This document shows, in pieces, positions 11,016 to 23,372 of a DNA stretch of 64,000 nt; the stretch's first letter is position 1; each line of letters opens with the position of its first letter. The DNA lies in NCBI GenBank assembly GCA_032164295.1, contig JAJHTX010000005.1:2666001-2730000 (forward strand), given 5' to 3'. This DNA is from Inonotus obliquus (lineage: Eukaryota > Basidiomycota > Agaricomycetes > Hymenochaetales > Hymenochaetaceae). The notes under the pieces were generated by a model, which worked only from the letters and a program-made list of their open reading frames with translations, did not search any database and was not told the DNA's origin. Made by a program: the position numbers and the translations under genes.

Positions 11016-14000
11016 ATGTCGTCCGCCGAGGAGGAACTCAATGATGCCGAACAGGGTCTTGGCCAAGAGTACAAGAAACGGAGAATTCAACGGGCCTGCG
11101 ATACTTGCAGGAGGAAGAAAAGTGTGTATTACTACATTGTCCTCCAGCTCGGCATTTGGGAAATTGACGGACGCTACTGCTTGCAGTTCGATGTATGTCT
11201 GGCATGTCTGCGTGTATGCCATTTTGAGACTCACGATGCTTCACAGGTGATGGCGGGCAAATGCCAAATAATCGCTGCACAAACTGTTCTGCATACAACC
11301 TCGAGTGTACGTATGTGGAAGCAGCTAAAGTGCGTATTATGCTCTCATTTAGCGTACATGTACTTACTTCTCGTCGTAGAAACGTGGCCCACCAAAGGGG
11401 TGCGCACTAAACTAGACACATCATACCAACGGATATTTAAATCTCACTTTCATTGATAGCTACGTCGAGAGTCTAGAGAACAGACTCGAGAATATGGAGA
11501 AGCTTCTCCAAAGGGTTCGCTTTCATTGACTTTCTAATGTATGGTGGCTCATCCTTCTTTAGCTTTGCCCAGATGCCGATTTCACCCAAGAACTTGGAGT
11601 GCGGATTGACCGAGATAGCTGGAACCACGACAAACGCGCGCCTCTAGAGACCATGCCAGATCGCGCTAGCCGCGCAGGGTCTCCTAGTCGCGGGTTCTCC
11701 AGTTATTCTATCCCAGGGGGTAACTTGTCCGCTCCACCCGTCGATCCAGACGACCTTGTACCAAGTGATGACGAGCTCGGTCACGTATCCATTACAGAGG
11801 GCATCAAGCGACTGGCCATGGACCCGCTCGATCGTCGCTTCCACGGTAAATCGAGTGGCGTTGTACTCGTTCAGACTGCATTAAACCTGAAGCGAGAATT
11901 TGCGGGGTTAGAGTCAACGAACAGTCTCGTTCCCTCGTCGCGTCGGCATGAGTTCTGGTCTCCGCATCCTGTACGTCGCCTGTTCACATGATCATCATCT
12001 GAATTCTCACAGACAAATCTCATCACCTGTACTCTCGCGATATTCTCATTAGTGGGAGATACTGGCCGAAGAACGCATTGTTCAATATCACTATCCGCCT
12101 GATGACTTGATACCAGAGCTTGTTGACAATTACTTCTCCTGTTCCAATAACTATTTCCCCGTTCTTCACCGGCCGTCCTTCGAGCGCGCGTTAGCCGATC
12201 TTCGCCATCATAGCGATATCGGTTTCGGCTCTGTCGTTATGCTTGTCTGTGCCCTTGGTGCTCGATACACAAATGACATGCGCTGCCGTTTAGAGGGCGC
12301 CGATGTGCATTCCGCCGGGTGGAAGTGGTTTGAACAAGTCCAGATTCATCGGAAATCATTCCTGAGCCCTCCCAGGCTATATGACTTACAAATTTTTGCG
12401 GTTGGTTTCCATCAGCTTCTTCCGTTCGGGCGCTGACTCAACGCCCCGCCTCAAGTTGTCTTCCATGTTCCTGCAAGGCTCGTTTTCGCCGCAGTCTTCT
12501 TGGACAATGGTTGGCATAGGTATTAGGCTTGCGCAAGATGTCGGGGCACATCGTCGCAAAGTGTATAACTCTCCGCTCAGCGTCGAATCTGAGCTTTGGA
12601 AGCGCGCGTTTTGGTGAGTTCGTGTATAGACATAAGTGCTTCTGATGCTCATATGCATTTATTTAGGGTACTGGTTGCACTTGATAGGTGTAGTAGTGCA
12701 GGTCTTGGACGACCATGTGCAATTCAAGACGAAGAGTGAGTTTCTCTTCCAGCCTAATGTTCATCTAATTTTATCCAAACTTTGTCCTAGTTTTGATTTG
12801 GATCTTCCTTTGGAAGTCGATGATGAATACTGGGAACACCCTGATCCAGCACAAGCCTTCAAGCAACCCCACGGCGTTCCCTGCAATATTTCGTACTTTA
12901 ACAGTTTCCTCAAGCTTAATCAGATCCTTGCATTTGCATTGCGAACAATAGTGGGTTAAGACTTTGATCTCAAACAACCCATTCTAACCATCTCCATACT
13001 GTAGTACTCGATAAATAAGTCAAAGATTCTTTTGGGATTTGTTGGTCCTCAATGGGAACAGCATATCGTAGCGGAACTGGACTCGGCATTGAACAAATGG
13101 ATCGATACTGTCCCTGACCACTGTAAGTTTGTTTGAGTCCGAATTGCCTAACTGATATTGACGGACTTCTTCCAGTGCGCTGGGACCCTCACAGAGAAAA
13201 TCAGCTTCACTTCAATCAATCTGCTGTTCTTTACGCCACCTACTATCACATCCAAATTCTCATCCACCGACCATTTATTCCCTCCCCTCGCAAACCTTCT
13301 CCATTATCATTTCCATCACTGGCTATCTGTACGAATGCTGCACGATCTTGCAGTCATGTTGCGGATGCTTGCCGTCGACGTCAGGTATTGCCCGTCCCGC
13401 AAATACAGATTTCTGCGTTCACTGCGGGTGTCGTGCTCCTGCTCAACATATGGGGTGCCAAGAAATCGGGTCAGTTCGTTGACTCGGAGAAGCAGATGTC
13501 GGATGTGCGCAAGTGCATGCAAGCGCTGAAGAGTATCGAAGGCCAGTAAGTACAACTGGTTCAGCATACTTCCGAATCGTTGCTTACCAGTACACAAATA
13601 GCTTCAGCACTGCCGGACGATTGTATGATATACTCAATGAACTTGCCTGCGCTGGTGAAATTCCTGTGGACAAGGCTACTCCCCCTCCTAGCAACAAGCG
13701 AGAGCGCGGAAGCAACAGTCCAGTTTCAACTGCGTCCAGCCCGCGTGCTGCCACTACACCCGAAGGTACTCGTCCGATTGCAGGTCGTCGAAACTTAAAT
13801 TCTACTGCGTCTGGCATGACCACACCTTCTGGGTCTCAAATTGCGGGAGCGGGAGGTCTGCCATACGACACCGCGTATCTGGCGAGCGCTAATCTAGAAA
13901 TGGTTGCAGGCATAACGCCGCCAACGACCACGAACAACATGGGTGGACAGTGGCTGTCTCAACAGCCACCTCAAATCGCTCCAGTTCCCAATGTAGGCGC

Positions 14001-14459
14001 GAGCACCTCAGCTAACGCGCAGCAAAGCATGTTCGCTTCTCAGAATGCAATGCCAAACTTAAACATATTCGACTTCTTCCAATCGGATCCACAGCTATTT
14101 AGCATGCCGATGATGGACCAGGGTTATGTGCCTAACATGGGTTCGAAGCAGCAGCCCGCAGCGCATGTCGATAAGTCATCTCCGTACGGGAGCAATTTTG
14201 CGGCAATTGATGGTCAAATTCCCTCGGTGAACGAGGCGTTGCAAATGTGGTCTTCTGCGCCTACTAGTTTTGAGTGAGCAACGTCGCCGAGCTGTAGTCT
14301 ACATATCGTATCCGCTATAGCTGACGAAGTAAATGATGTCTTTTTTCTCTTTGTAGTATGGATGATTGGGGGTCGTACCTCAACAATTTCAGCGGGACTG
14401 GTACCACTGACAGCCATTCCAATTCAGGACATCCCTCAAGCACGGGTCCGCATCCTTGA
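11016..14459 (+). CDS. Zn2Cys6 fungal-specific transcription factor, 14 exons
   Basis: Exons are 11016-11121, 11187-11192, 11247-11329, 11380-11399, 11460-11514, 11563-11970, 12053-12400, 12456-12613, 12667-12735, 12791-12950, 13005-13122, 13176-13545, 13602-14273 and 14357-14459. They total 2676 nt, or 891 residues, with every phase consistent. Residues 28-56 form a binuclear zinc cluster with spacing C-x2-C-x6-C-x9-C-x2-C-x6-C (CDTCRRKKIRC, then CTNCSAYNLEC). A linker KRGPPKGYVESLENRLENME and a short coiled coil suggest dimer binding to CGG half-sites. Residues about 235-560 match the Fungal_trans regulatory domain (YFPVLHRPSFE; SWTMVGIGIRLAQDVGAHRR; LDRCSSAGLGRPCAI). The C-terminus is Ser/Pro/Asn-rich and ends with an acidic, aromatic MDDWGSYLNNF tail that may be an activation segment. 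The protein is nuclear. The target pathway is unknown; it lies 2.5 kb from the galactose pair but nothing ties them together. Confidence 0.93.
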
Positions 14460-15053
14460 CCAAGTTCCTGGAAGATGTAAGAGTATGCATCGCCGCCCAG
14501 GACGTCATTGCTACCGGTGGTTATATTATTCCACGATCTACTCACTCGCCTGCCTCTCAGTTATTTACTTGTTTTTCTTGCTTTCACCTTTTCTTTGTAC
14601 TTCTGACCTAGCTTATTATGTTAATTCGCCGTTTCGTCTGTTCGTTTCTTGATTGTAGATAAAGCCCCAACTTTGACTTAAGGGGATACGGAAAGCCGAT
14701 TGTATCGATCTATATCAAGATAGATTTCGTCTCGTCTATTGTTGAATGTTATGCCTTATTGTTTGCTGCTTTGAGTCGAAAATGGGTACAACTCAAAATA
14801 CTTCTTCTACCGAGATGACTGTACTGTGTTGCGATTACTTACATTAACCCTTTCGTTCATGGCTTAAAGCGGACGCAAGAAACCTAATCTAATAAGTACT
14901 CTGCATCGACACCAATTTCTGAGTAAATAGACCATCCGATTAGAAGCTATTTCTCTTTGCCACGTTGAGCAATACAAAGATAGAAAACAATATAGTGCGA
15001 TACATGAAAAGGGGAACCCTCCAAAACGAGACTCTCCGTTCGTAACGGTGGAA
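14460..15053. other. Intergenic region between convergent genes
   Basis: This is 3' flanking sequence of the Zn2Cys6 factor (plus) and SARAF (minus). It is T-rich around 14540-14660, with several ATAAA-like hexamers that could serve polyadenylation on either strand. No gene was seen. Confidence 0.5.
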
Positions 15054-16290
15054 TTATCGTACATTGGTGACACCATACCCAGTACTCCTCCTCATACGAC
15101 CCAAGTTCGATGGGCCTTCGCCTCGATCGTTATTACTCGACGCCGGCCTCGTTCGGACGTTCTGATTTGACCTCCGTTGTGTCTCAGAAGAAAAACTTGG
15201 GAAGGACCGATTAGCGCCAGAACCGAAAAGACCACCGGTCCGACCAAGATGTTCACGTTCCCAGTCGTATTGCGTATACGGCCCTGGAGCTGGACCTGTA
15301 GCTGGACGAGGTTGAGATTGTTGACCGAAGAGACGACTTGCTGCGAACCCTCCGACACTCCCTAGACCGAGACCGCTCCAGAATCCTGGTCCGGTAGTAT
15401 TGGGATTAGAGGAGGAGCTCGATGGAGAGGAAGGGTAGAACTTGGGATCTTCGGTGTATGGAGGTGGAGGAGGGTAGTCGTGTGGTGGTGGTGGTGGACG
15501 AGGTCGAGGTTGGTGATTGCCTCTGGAAAAGTATCCTGATCCGCCTGGACCACCGGGACCGTCGCTATTGTATCTGTTGGGTGAGGGAGAACCGAAACGT
15601 AGAGATAGTTTAAGCCAGGAGAAGAATTGTCGTATGTATGAGCCGAAGATGAGGTAGATCCCGAAGAGGATGATTAGGTAGAGGAAGGCCTTTTCCATCC
15701 ATTCGTTCCCTGAAGAGAATGGGGTGGAGTGTTAGAGATACTCGTAGTCGAGGAAAGGGAAGGATCACACGAACATGATACTTTGTTGAACCAACTAGAC
15801 CAGGACAAGCCGCTTCGGTTATCGGAGATGTTGACGAGGTTGTATTCTAATCCGCATGATCCTAAAGCGAATGAGGAAGTAAGAAGTTGTTTGTGGCTTC
15901 TTCCTTCTAGTTCTTCGTACCTTTGAGAACGAATGGATCCCCCGATCCACTCCACCCCTCGCAAGAAACATCAACCCTTCCAAACCTAAGCTTCTCAGGT
16001 AAGTCTGCCTCACACTATAATCATTCCAATCAAGCAATTAGCGCTGAAAACTCCCTTACACAGTCAGGCAAACAGATTAGAGCACATACTGTCCAATCAA
16101 TTTCAACCCCACTTCCACCGCTATTATAGCACCTCACAACTTCCGGTTGAAACAACCTGCACGCCTTCCCAACGCATTTCAACTGCGGAACGGGAGGAAC
16201 CCTTCGAGCTTTAGTCAATTCGCCTTTGTAAAGTGTGAGTGAAGGAATCTGCGCGAGAGCTATGCGGGACATTGTGTATTCATTAGCCAT
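15054..16290 (-). CDS. SARAF-like store-operated calcium entry regulator
   Basis: Exons are 16090-16290, 15921-16014, 15775-15861 and 15054-15709, totalling 1038 nt or 345 residues. The N-terminal half matches the SARAF family: SRIALAQIPSLTLYKGELT, PQLKCVGKACRLFQPEVVRC, WTCEADLPEKLRFGRVDVSC, then GSCGLEYNLVNI. A single membrane helix follows (AFLYLIILFGIYLIFGSYI, about residue 135). The C-terminal half is a Pro/Gly/Ser-rich, probably cytosolic tail with polyproline and the family-like GFWSGLGLGSVGG. In animals SARAF sits in the ER membrane and slows STIM/Orai calcium entry; the fungal role is not established. No hydrophobic signal peptide precedes the luminal domain, and no better upstream start exon was found. 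The ATG at 16290 was chosen; the one at 16272 is an alternative. Confidence 0.88.
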
Positions 16291-17067
16291 TTCGTCCGTC
16301 TGACTTGGGTTGGATGAGTCCGAATTCGAGGTCAACTAGAGAGATTTCGGAGGAGGTTTTGGAACGAGTCCGAATCCGACGCCCGGAGAGGCCAAATGCA
16401 ACGGGAGTCTCAATGCGAGATACAAGAGTCTTTATTTATTGAACATCGAGTCAGTTGCATCATGATTGCGCAGTCGTAGCGGGGTGAGTACGTGCACCAT
16501 CGTGTCACTGACGTGGAAGTTTATACGCGCATCCCGTAGGGTGACATGGTAACAAGCATTGTCACGTTGATCCAACTTAAACTTAATGACACTGTAGTAT
16601 TAGATCTCCTAATCTTCGAATTCACAGCGAAGGGAAAACTATCAATCTCTAAATTCAGACCAATCGGGGAGCTAGTGGAATTTCTGAAATGAGCTGGAAT
16701 ATGTAAAAATACAAACGCAATGCCCGTGTACTCTGTAGCAGCAATGTCAAGAGAAGAAATAAAAGGGAGGGTAAGGAAGGAGTGGAAGAGGGATTACACG
16801 ATAGCAACTTGAACACGCGTACGATTTCTAGGGATTGGAATGCTATTGAAACGAAACCAGCCGCGAGTGTGGTGGTGGTGGTGATGCTGGTTATGTATTA
16901 TTAGTTACTCTAAATTGCGATGTCAAGGTGAGTGTGACAAGAGAGCGAAAGTAGGGTTTAAGCAAACTAGAATTCCGATTGAGGGTTGAGAAGGTTCGGC
17001 CCGCAGCCAGCATGCCTCATCAATAAACAGTATGCAAGTTGCAGGTCATTCAACTCATCACAACCAA
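16291..17067. other. Intergenic: SARAF upstream region and Lon 3' flank
   Basis: Both neighbours are on the minus strand. The stretch is AT-richer than its surroundings, with a short GGT run at 16868-16882. No gene, signal-peptide exon or repeat element was recognised. Confidence 0.45.
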
Positions 17068-20000
17068 TCAAGTCGACAACGTATCCTTCCACCTCTCGGC
17101 AACACTCTCCCCTTTGAATACTTCCAACAAAACCTCATTCACATGCTCCACATATACAAACCTAATCCCTGTCTTCACACTCTCTGGGACATTCTCCTCT
17201 ATATCCATTCGGTTCGCTTCGGGTGCGATGATAGTTTTCATGCCTGCTCGATGGGCTGCGAGGATTTTTTCTTTGAGGCCGCCAACGGGGAGAACTTGGC
17301 CCACGAGGGAGATCTCGCCTGTCATTGCTGTGAAGAAAACATGAGTTTGTCTTGTGGAACCTAAAAAACTAGGAATATAGACTCACCAATATCAGGATTA
17401 ACCCTCGTCTTCGTAAATAACGAAACAAATGCAGTCAATAATGCAGTCCCAGCGCTCGGGCCTTCTTTTCCGATGCTTCCCTCGGGCATATGCACATGAA
17501 TATCAACATCAGTTAAGAACTGGTCGTTCGGAGTTGACGTGATCCCGAGTTCGTACGCATGTGCCTTTACCCAACTCAGTGCGATCTGAGCGCTTTCGCG
17601 AATGACTTCACCGAGTTTGCCTGTTAGCTGGAGACCACCTTTACCGGGCATGCTCTGGAATGGCGGTTGTAAGTAAGAGAAACAGAAAGACAACATCGAA
17701 GGTGGATGTACGTACAGTGGCTTCAATGGGCATCAAAGCACCAGACCCATTACCAAGATACCCAAGGCCACTACTCACACCGGGGGGCGGAGCGAACCCA
17801 TACATCCTATCCTTATAATAAACAGGCGGACCAACATAGTCCTTAAGGTTTTCCGGCGTAATTCGAACGTGCACTGTATCAGGAACTTTAAGTGGTTTAC
17901 GTTCCTCAGTAGTCACAAGCTTCTCCTTCTCCTTTTCTTTTTCCTGCTCTTTGTCCTTGTCCTCTAACGATTCATTGCTTTCCGGATTTGAAGTTGACTC
18001 GGCTGAGGGAGCATTGGGAGGAGGTTCTTGGGATTCGACGGTCTTTTGCGTGTCGTGTGTCTCGGTTGAAGCAGTAGTGGTTGCTTCAGCCTTGGAAGGT
18101 TCCGGTTCGGGGAAGGCGTCTTCTCCCAAGTCTCGAACGATCTCGAGAGCAGCTTTGCGATAGATCTATTCAACCACGGATCAATGATCAGGAGTCGTTC
18201 AAATAAAACGTGAGTTTCAAACCTTATCAATATGCTTCTTAAGGTTACGGACACCACTCTCTCGGCAGTAGTGCTTGATGAGAACATCGACGGCACTTGG
18301 ATCCAAATTGACATCTGCATCTTTCAGACCCGCCCCTTCCTTAGCCTGGGGACCTAAATACTTCTCTGCGATCACCTCCTTTTCTTTTGTCACGTATCCA
18401 CTGACTTCCATGACTTCCATCCGATCCAGTAAAGGAGCAGGGATCGTGTCAATCATGTTAGCCGTACAGACAAAAAGAACGTGCGAGAGGTCGACGGGGA
18501 CATCCATGCTAAAACGCACAGGAGGATTAGTAATATTACTAGGGCTAGCAAGAGGCAGTGAAACGTACTAATGATCCAAGAAAGCCGAGTTCTGCTCTGG
18601 ATCAAGCATTTCCAGCAGTGCACTAGCAGGATCCCCGTTATACCCCTTCCCAATCTTATCGACCTCATCAATGAGTACAAGGGGGTTCTCCGTCCCAACG
18701 CGTTTCAGGGCCTGGATAATCTTACTCGGCAGCGCACCAACATACGTCCTCCTATGTCCCTTGATCTCTGCTATGTCCGTCAATCCACCCACTGAGAATC
18801 GGAAGAATTGGCGATTAAGTGCGCGTGCGATAGACTTGCCGATCGAGGTTTTACCTACGCCCGGAGGGCCGACGAAGCAGAGAATTTTACCTTCGACAGT
18901 ACCGCGCAATTTTCCGACGGCGAGAAACTCGAGGATTCGGTCTTTAACATCCTTAAGACCATAATGATCCTCATCAAGGACTTTGATGGCGTGTGCGATG
19001 GAGAAGTTCTCAGGAGAGTGGACGCCCCAAGGTATCTATCGTCAGAGTCGTCAAATCTATTCTAAAAGCGAAACGTGAGAAAAGCCTAACCTGGGTGAGC
19101 CAGTCGAGATAATTCCTAGTGACGTTTGCCTCAGACGCGGCAGGTTCAAGATGCATGAGTTTATTCAACTCTTCGTCGAATACTTTCCGGACCCCTTCAG
19201 GCATCTTCAACGAATTGGCGCGTTCCTTGAACTTCTCGATCAGCTTATCCTTGCCGTCCGATTCCATACCAAGCTCCTTCTTGATGCCCTTGAGTTGCTC
19301 CATGAGATAGTACTCTCGCTGACGTTTCGCGATTTTGCTATCCACGTCACGGGAAAGTTTGCTCTGCAGCTGAGCATTGATGAGCTCTTTCTTCAGAACA
19401 AGTAAAGCCTTTCGGAGACGATCCTCGACAGATAGGGCCTCAAGAACATCCTGAAGTTCTTGAACTTCACCAGTCGATACGGCAGCAGCAAAGTCCGCGA
19501 GTTTATCTGGTTCGTCAAAAACGTTCGTAGCAACCTGGTTGATCGAGAAGTTCGTAATTTGGTCGCGGAACAGCGGATTGAGCTGAGCGATATCCTTGAA
19601 GACGGACACTATTTCAGACATGAAAGCGCGGATGTACTGATCGTCCTTGTTGTACGGCTGCGTGTACAAGTTCTCGACGTTGACGAGCGAGATATCAAAG
19701 TTTTGAAGGAAGGCCGTTTGAACAGGGGCTACCAAATCGAACCATGAGAAAGTGAAGTTATGGAATCAGGACTTGAAAAGACTCACGGGCTTGCTGACGG
19801 GTAATGTCGGTACTAGCCTCAGCTACCTCTTCGGGTGGAGGTGTCCGCGGGGGAGTTAGTAAACCATCTAAACGTTCCTCAACATTCTCAAAAGCCGCAG
19901 TTGATGCACCTTCGATGGCAGAATCAATTCCAGCCCCACCCACGGGAGGAGGCTTCACAAGTCCTGTCAACCTAATCCTCCTGTGTGGGTAAAGTACTGC

Positions 20001-20855
20001 CGTCAATCCTTCTTCCTTCTCATCCTTCCCTTGCGCCGAAAACACGCTCGTAATTTGTGCGAATACGCCCACATGATGTACCGAATTCACATCCGTAATC
20101 ACGTCCGAATCAGTATTCTCATCTTTGAGCAGGAAAGCACCAAGGTAGGGTTGACCGCGACGCATCATTTCTTTAATTGCCGAAACTACACCCGGATTGC
20201 GGACAACCACAGCCTTGTAAAAGCCTGGGAAGAGTGGACGACGAGCGATGGGGAGAGCAAGGACTTGAGGATAGGTTTCTGGAACGGACTGTTTTGAGAT
20301 AGATGTTCCACTGTTCGACCCTCCGGAGGATGACCCTGAAGAACTTGGCGGAGCGTGTGTGGAAGATGAGCCTGAGCTCGACCCATCTCCGTTTGCAGGT
20401 GGTTGGGCAGATGATGATGATGCAGACGCGTTCCGCCCTCCATCGTCATCTTCACCTTCCGAAGACTTTAGTCTCGCACGCGAGCTTTTATCTTCCACCT
20501 CGTCGTTCTCTATCGATAAATTGGACTCTTCTGTTTCTGCTTTGGGTACCGACGTCGAAGGGGACTCGTCAGAATTTTCCTGCTCTTCCTCTCCATCTTT
20601 CCGCCTTGTATTGATCCATCTAGGATGTCGCAAACGCGGTGTCGGGCGTGAGTATGCCGATATCGATGAGCTGTAAAATGAACGATTGTGCGCATCGATA
20701 TCTCGACGTTGCCATGGCCTCCTTTGTAAGTCACTATCACCACTATTCCTTGAATAGGTGTGTAGGAGTGAGGACGGGCCCGGATCTCGTAGAACCCGAC
20801 ATGCTCGTTGAGGTCTTCGTGCCGCAGTCGATAAGAATGTAGCACTCAAACTCAT
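17068..20855 (-). CDS. PIM1: Mitochondrial Lon protease homologue (Pim1-type AAA+ Ser protease)
   Basis: This is an ATP-dependent protease of the mitochondrial matrix that degrades damaged proteins and binds mtDNA in yeast. The start is the ATG at 20855 ([20 protein letters not shown]), a basic, Ser-rich presequence typical of mitochondrial import. After a disordered acidic/Ser region come the Lon N-domain ([20 protein letters not shown]), a helical region ([36 protein letters not shown]), and the AAA+ module with Walker [10 protein letters not shown] and Walker [12 protein letters not shown]. The C-terminal peptidase domain carries the catalytic Ser in [14 protein letters not shown] and Lys in [16 protein letters not shown] charged Glu/Lys insert (around 17880-18115) separates the AAA+ and protease domains. 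The coding length is about 1,130-1,150 residues, the same as yeast Pim1. Introns interrupt it around 19010, 18540, 18200, 17700 and 17370, among others. Confidence 0.95.
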
Positions 20856-21200
20856 CGCAGTCCAACTTGCCCGTGTCAAGCTGCCGGATTTGCCTGATCA
20901 GCCCAATGCCTTTGGCAAAGCCTGAGGCTCTAATGGAAAAGCAGGCGAAAAGAGTATTAGAAAGACGCGACAGTGCGTCAGCAGACGGGACGGCAAAACG
21001 GAATCGAAGGCGCGAGAATTTCGTGACATCATCACGTGAGTACATCTTATCTGATAAAGAAAATCTAAGAAATTTAAAAACAGATAGTAGAGAATTTAGC
21101 AGACGAACGATGCAGCGCTGCGTGAAAGGATGGGACCTTAGGTATTATTATTACCTCAAATAAAGCGGTGCTATCACGAGGGAATCTAAGCCAATTCCAT
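20856..21200. promoter_or_regulatory. Lon upstream region and ALG12 3' flank
   Basis: The first part should contain the Lon promoter. No heat-shock element array (GAAnnTTCnnGAA) was seen, though single GAA and TTC units occur around 21060-21090. No separate gene was recognised. Confidence 0.35.
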
Positions 21201-23372
21201 TCATCTCCTACTCAAGATGCACAACTTGTCAGAGTACATGACCTGCATCCTAGGAATATTCTCCCATAACCCTCCCTTCTCACCGCCACTTACTCCTTCT
21301 CCCTTACCCAAAACACCCCGGCTTACACGAAAGCCATCAAATCCTTTCACACATTCAACTTCATCCCATTCTCCCTCCTGTAAGAACGTCGTGAGCTGAT
21401 CGACTTCGACTATAGCGTGTGTAAAGTGTCGGAGGGATGTTATGTCTTGGGGCGTGAGGTGTTCCGTTTTGTTGTAGATCCAATGTTGGTTCTTTTGGGA
21501 TGAGAGAGAAGATAGGAAAGGTGCGTAGGGGGGAGCACGAGTTTGGAGGAAGAGCGATGCACCTGTTTGCGCAGCAAAATTGGAAATGTGTACGTGCACT
21601 AAAAAGGAAGTTAGATCGAGGAAAGAAGCACGGGTGATACTGCGGCTAGGTAGAAATGAAAAAATAGCCTGGGTTCAAGGACTAACCGTCTTGCGAAGAA
21701 TTGGCAAAGATCTCGTTGAAGCGCGTTAGAGCAACACCGCCTGGGTAGTTGTCCATCGATACTTGCGTCATGATTACTGTAACTAGCAGGTTTGCTGCTA
21801 TACATCCCAAGACGAATAAAAACGCCAATCGGCCAATAGTTGTTCGAGTGCGCTGGCGAATCCTAATATCACACGTATCAGATAAATACACGCGAGAAAC
21901 GAGAAATTCGTAGATGGATTACTCACAACCAATACGCTCCCCTTGCGGCAGCAACATTCATGATAGGTACAACATACACAACAAACCTCCACTCCTTATG
22001 TCCTAAGAAGCTCATACCCCAAACAAAAGCCAGCGTCTGTATCAGTACGCCTCTCACACGAGGCTCGACCAAGAATGCTAGCAGGGAAAGCGGGACACTT
22101 GTAAGGAGGAGTTTGGGCAGAAGAGAAGATAAGTAAGTGTGGAAGGGTGAGACTCCCCATTCAGACGACTTGTTTTGATAGACATTGAAGTAGATGGAAT
22201 AGGCTTCGGGCCAGAGTGGACGAGACCACGGATGGGACCATAGATAGGTATCCAGAACAGTCGTTAATACTGCATCCGTCCAATCAGTCAGGCTACCGAA
22301 TTGTCTTCATGAAGGAAAAGAAAATAGACGAACAGATTGACAGTCCCGCAGATATGGCCCCTGTTTTGACAACACTCCTGAATGACACCCAGCGCGCAAG
22401 GAGAGCATGCAGCGTGAGAGGAGCGAGTAATAGTAGGACTTCTGCGCGGAATACCATTGCCGTGAACGTCAAGAGTGCAATTGCTCTTAGTACGCTTAAT
22501 GACGCGGGGCGCACGCTATTGGGTTGGCGTGCGAGTATAGTCGCATAGGCTATGTTGGCTATCATCCGACCGTTGAGAGCCGTTGGATTATCGTTCAGTT
22601 TCCGTTGTTTCCGATCGACACGGTATCATGATCCAAACGAGGCAAGCACATGGATAGCATACCATTCGGTTAGCACCGGCCTAAAGGCCTTCGACGCAAG
22701 ATCTGGAGCTGATACCCACCTGGAAGCAAAGCGAACATATTTGGCAATGTCCTACCCATCCAAAACGGAAGATGGAATTGACTGCATGATAGGAGTGTGA
22801 AAAACACTCCCGTCGAGAACCCGAACCGTTTTTGGACCGCACGGCGGAGGACGCAAAGACCAATCGCGTTGATTGTTGCAAGTACTAATCTGACTAGAGG
22901 GGGAACTGTTTTAACGTTGAGGTCATCGGCATAGGTCTTGGCTGCGTACCAACGACTTGGAGGTCGGCCTTGGAAGTGACGAGCTCAGTTGATTTTAGGA
23001 GATGGATGACAGGTAGGGAGGACCATGCCAATAGGATACTGCCTAAGAAGGAGCGTGGTACGGCGCCAGGGAACACAAGATGGTCAAACTAGCTCTCAAA
23101 TCACATTTAGCTCATATCTGCAAGAGTCGAGAACGCACTTTTTCGATGCTCGACGCGTCAAGACCATACAAGAGCACGTCGTGCGTAGCGTGTAAATTGA
23201 AGCTTTCTTCTACTTTTGTGAATGGCGTTAAGAGTACATGAGTCCAAGCTGTCGAGAGTAGCAGGATGTCCATGAGTAGACCACTCATGATTGTAGCCAT
23301 CGTTTCGTCGAGGACGTTGCCAAGAGAGAGGTTCCGGCGGCTTGGAATGGATTGGCGTTGAAGGACAATCAT
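21201..23372 (-). CDS. ALG12: ALG12-type dolichyl-P-Man alpha-1,6-mannosyltransferase (GT22)
   Basis: In the ER membrane this enzyme adds the eighth mannose (alpha-1,6) to the lipid-linked oligosaccharide for N-glycosylation, using Dol-P-Man. The start at 23372 (MIVLQRQSIPSRRN) precedes the first hydrophobic segment. The family signature follows: LTPFTKVEESFNLHATHDVL, then across an intron FDHLVFPGAVPRSFLGS. Several hydrophobic helices come next (for example ANIAYATILARQPN and AVVFRAEVLLLLAPLTLHAL), then LWSHPWSRPLWPEAYSIYFN and GHKEWRFVVYVVPI, which are conserved in GT22. The luminal C-terminal part begins VHVHISNFAAQTGASLF and ends CILSRR. There are several short introns. The VHVHI and HKEWRF motifs favour ALG12 over the related PIG-B, PIG-Z and ALG9. 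It is divergent from the BEM2-like gene across only 312 bp. Confidence 0.9.

Noticed and set aside
20840..20879. Longer Lon reading frame beginning at 20879
   Set aside because: That frame begins with TTG. The first ATG, at 20855, gives a normal mitochondrial presequence.
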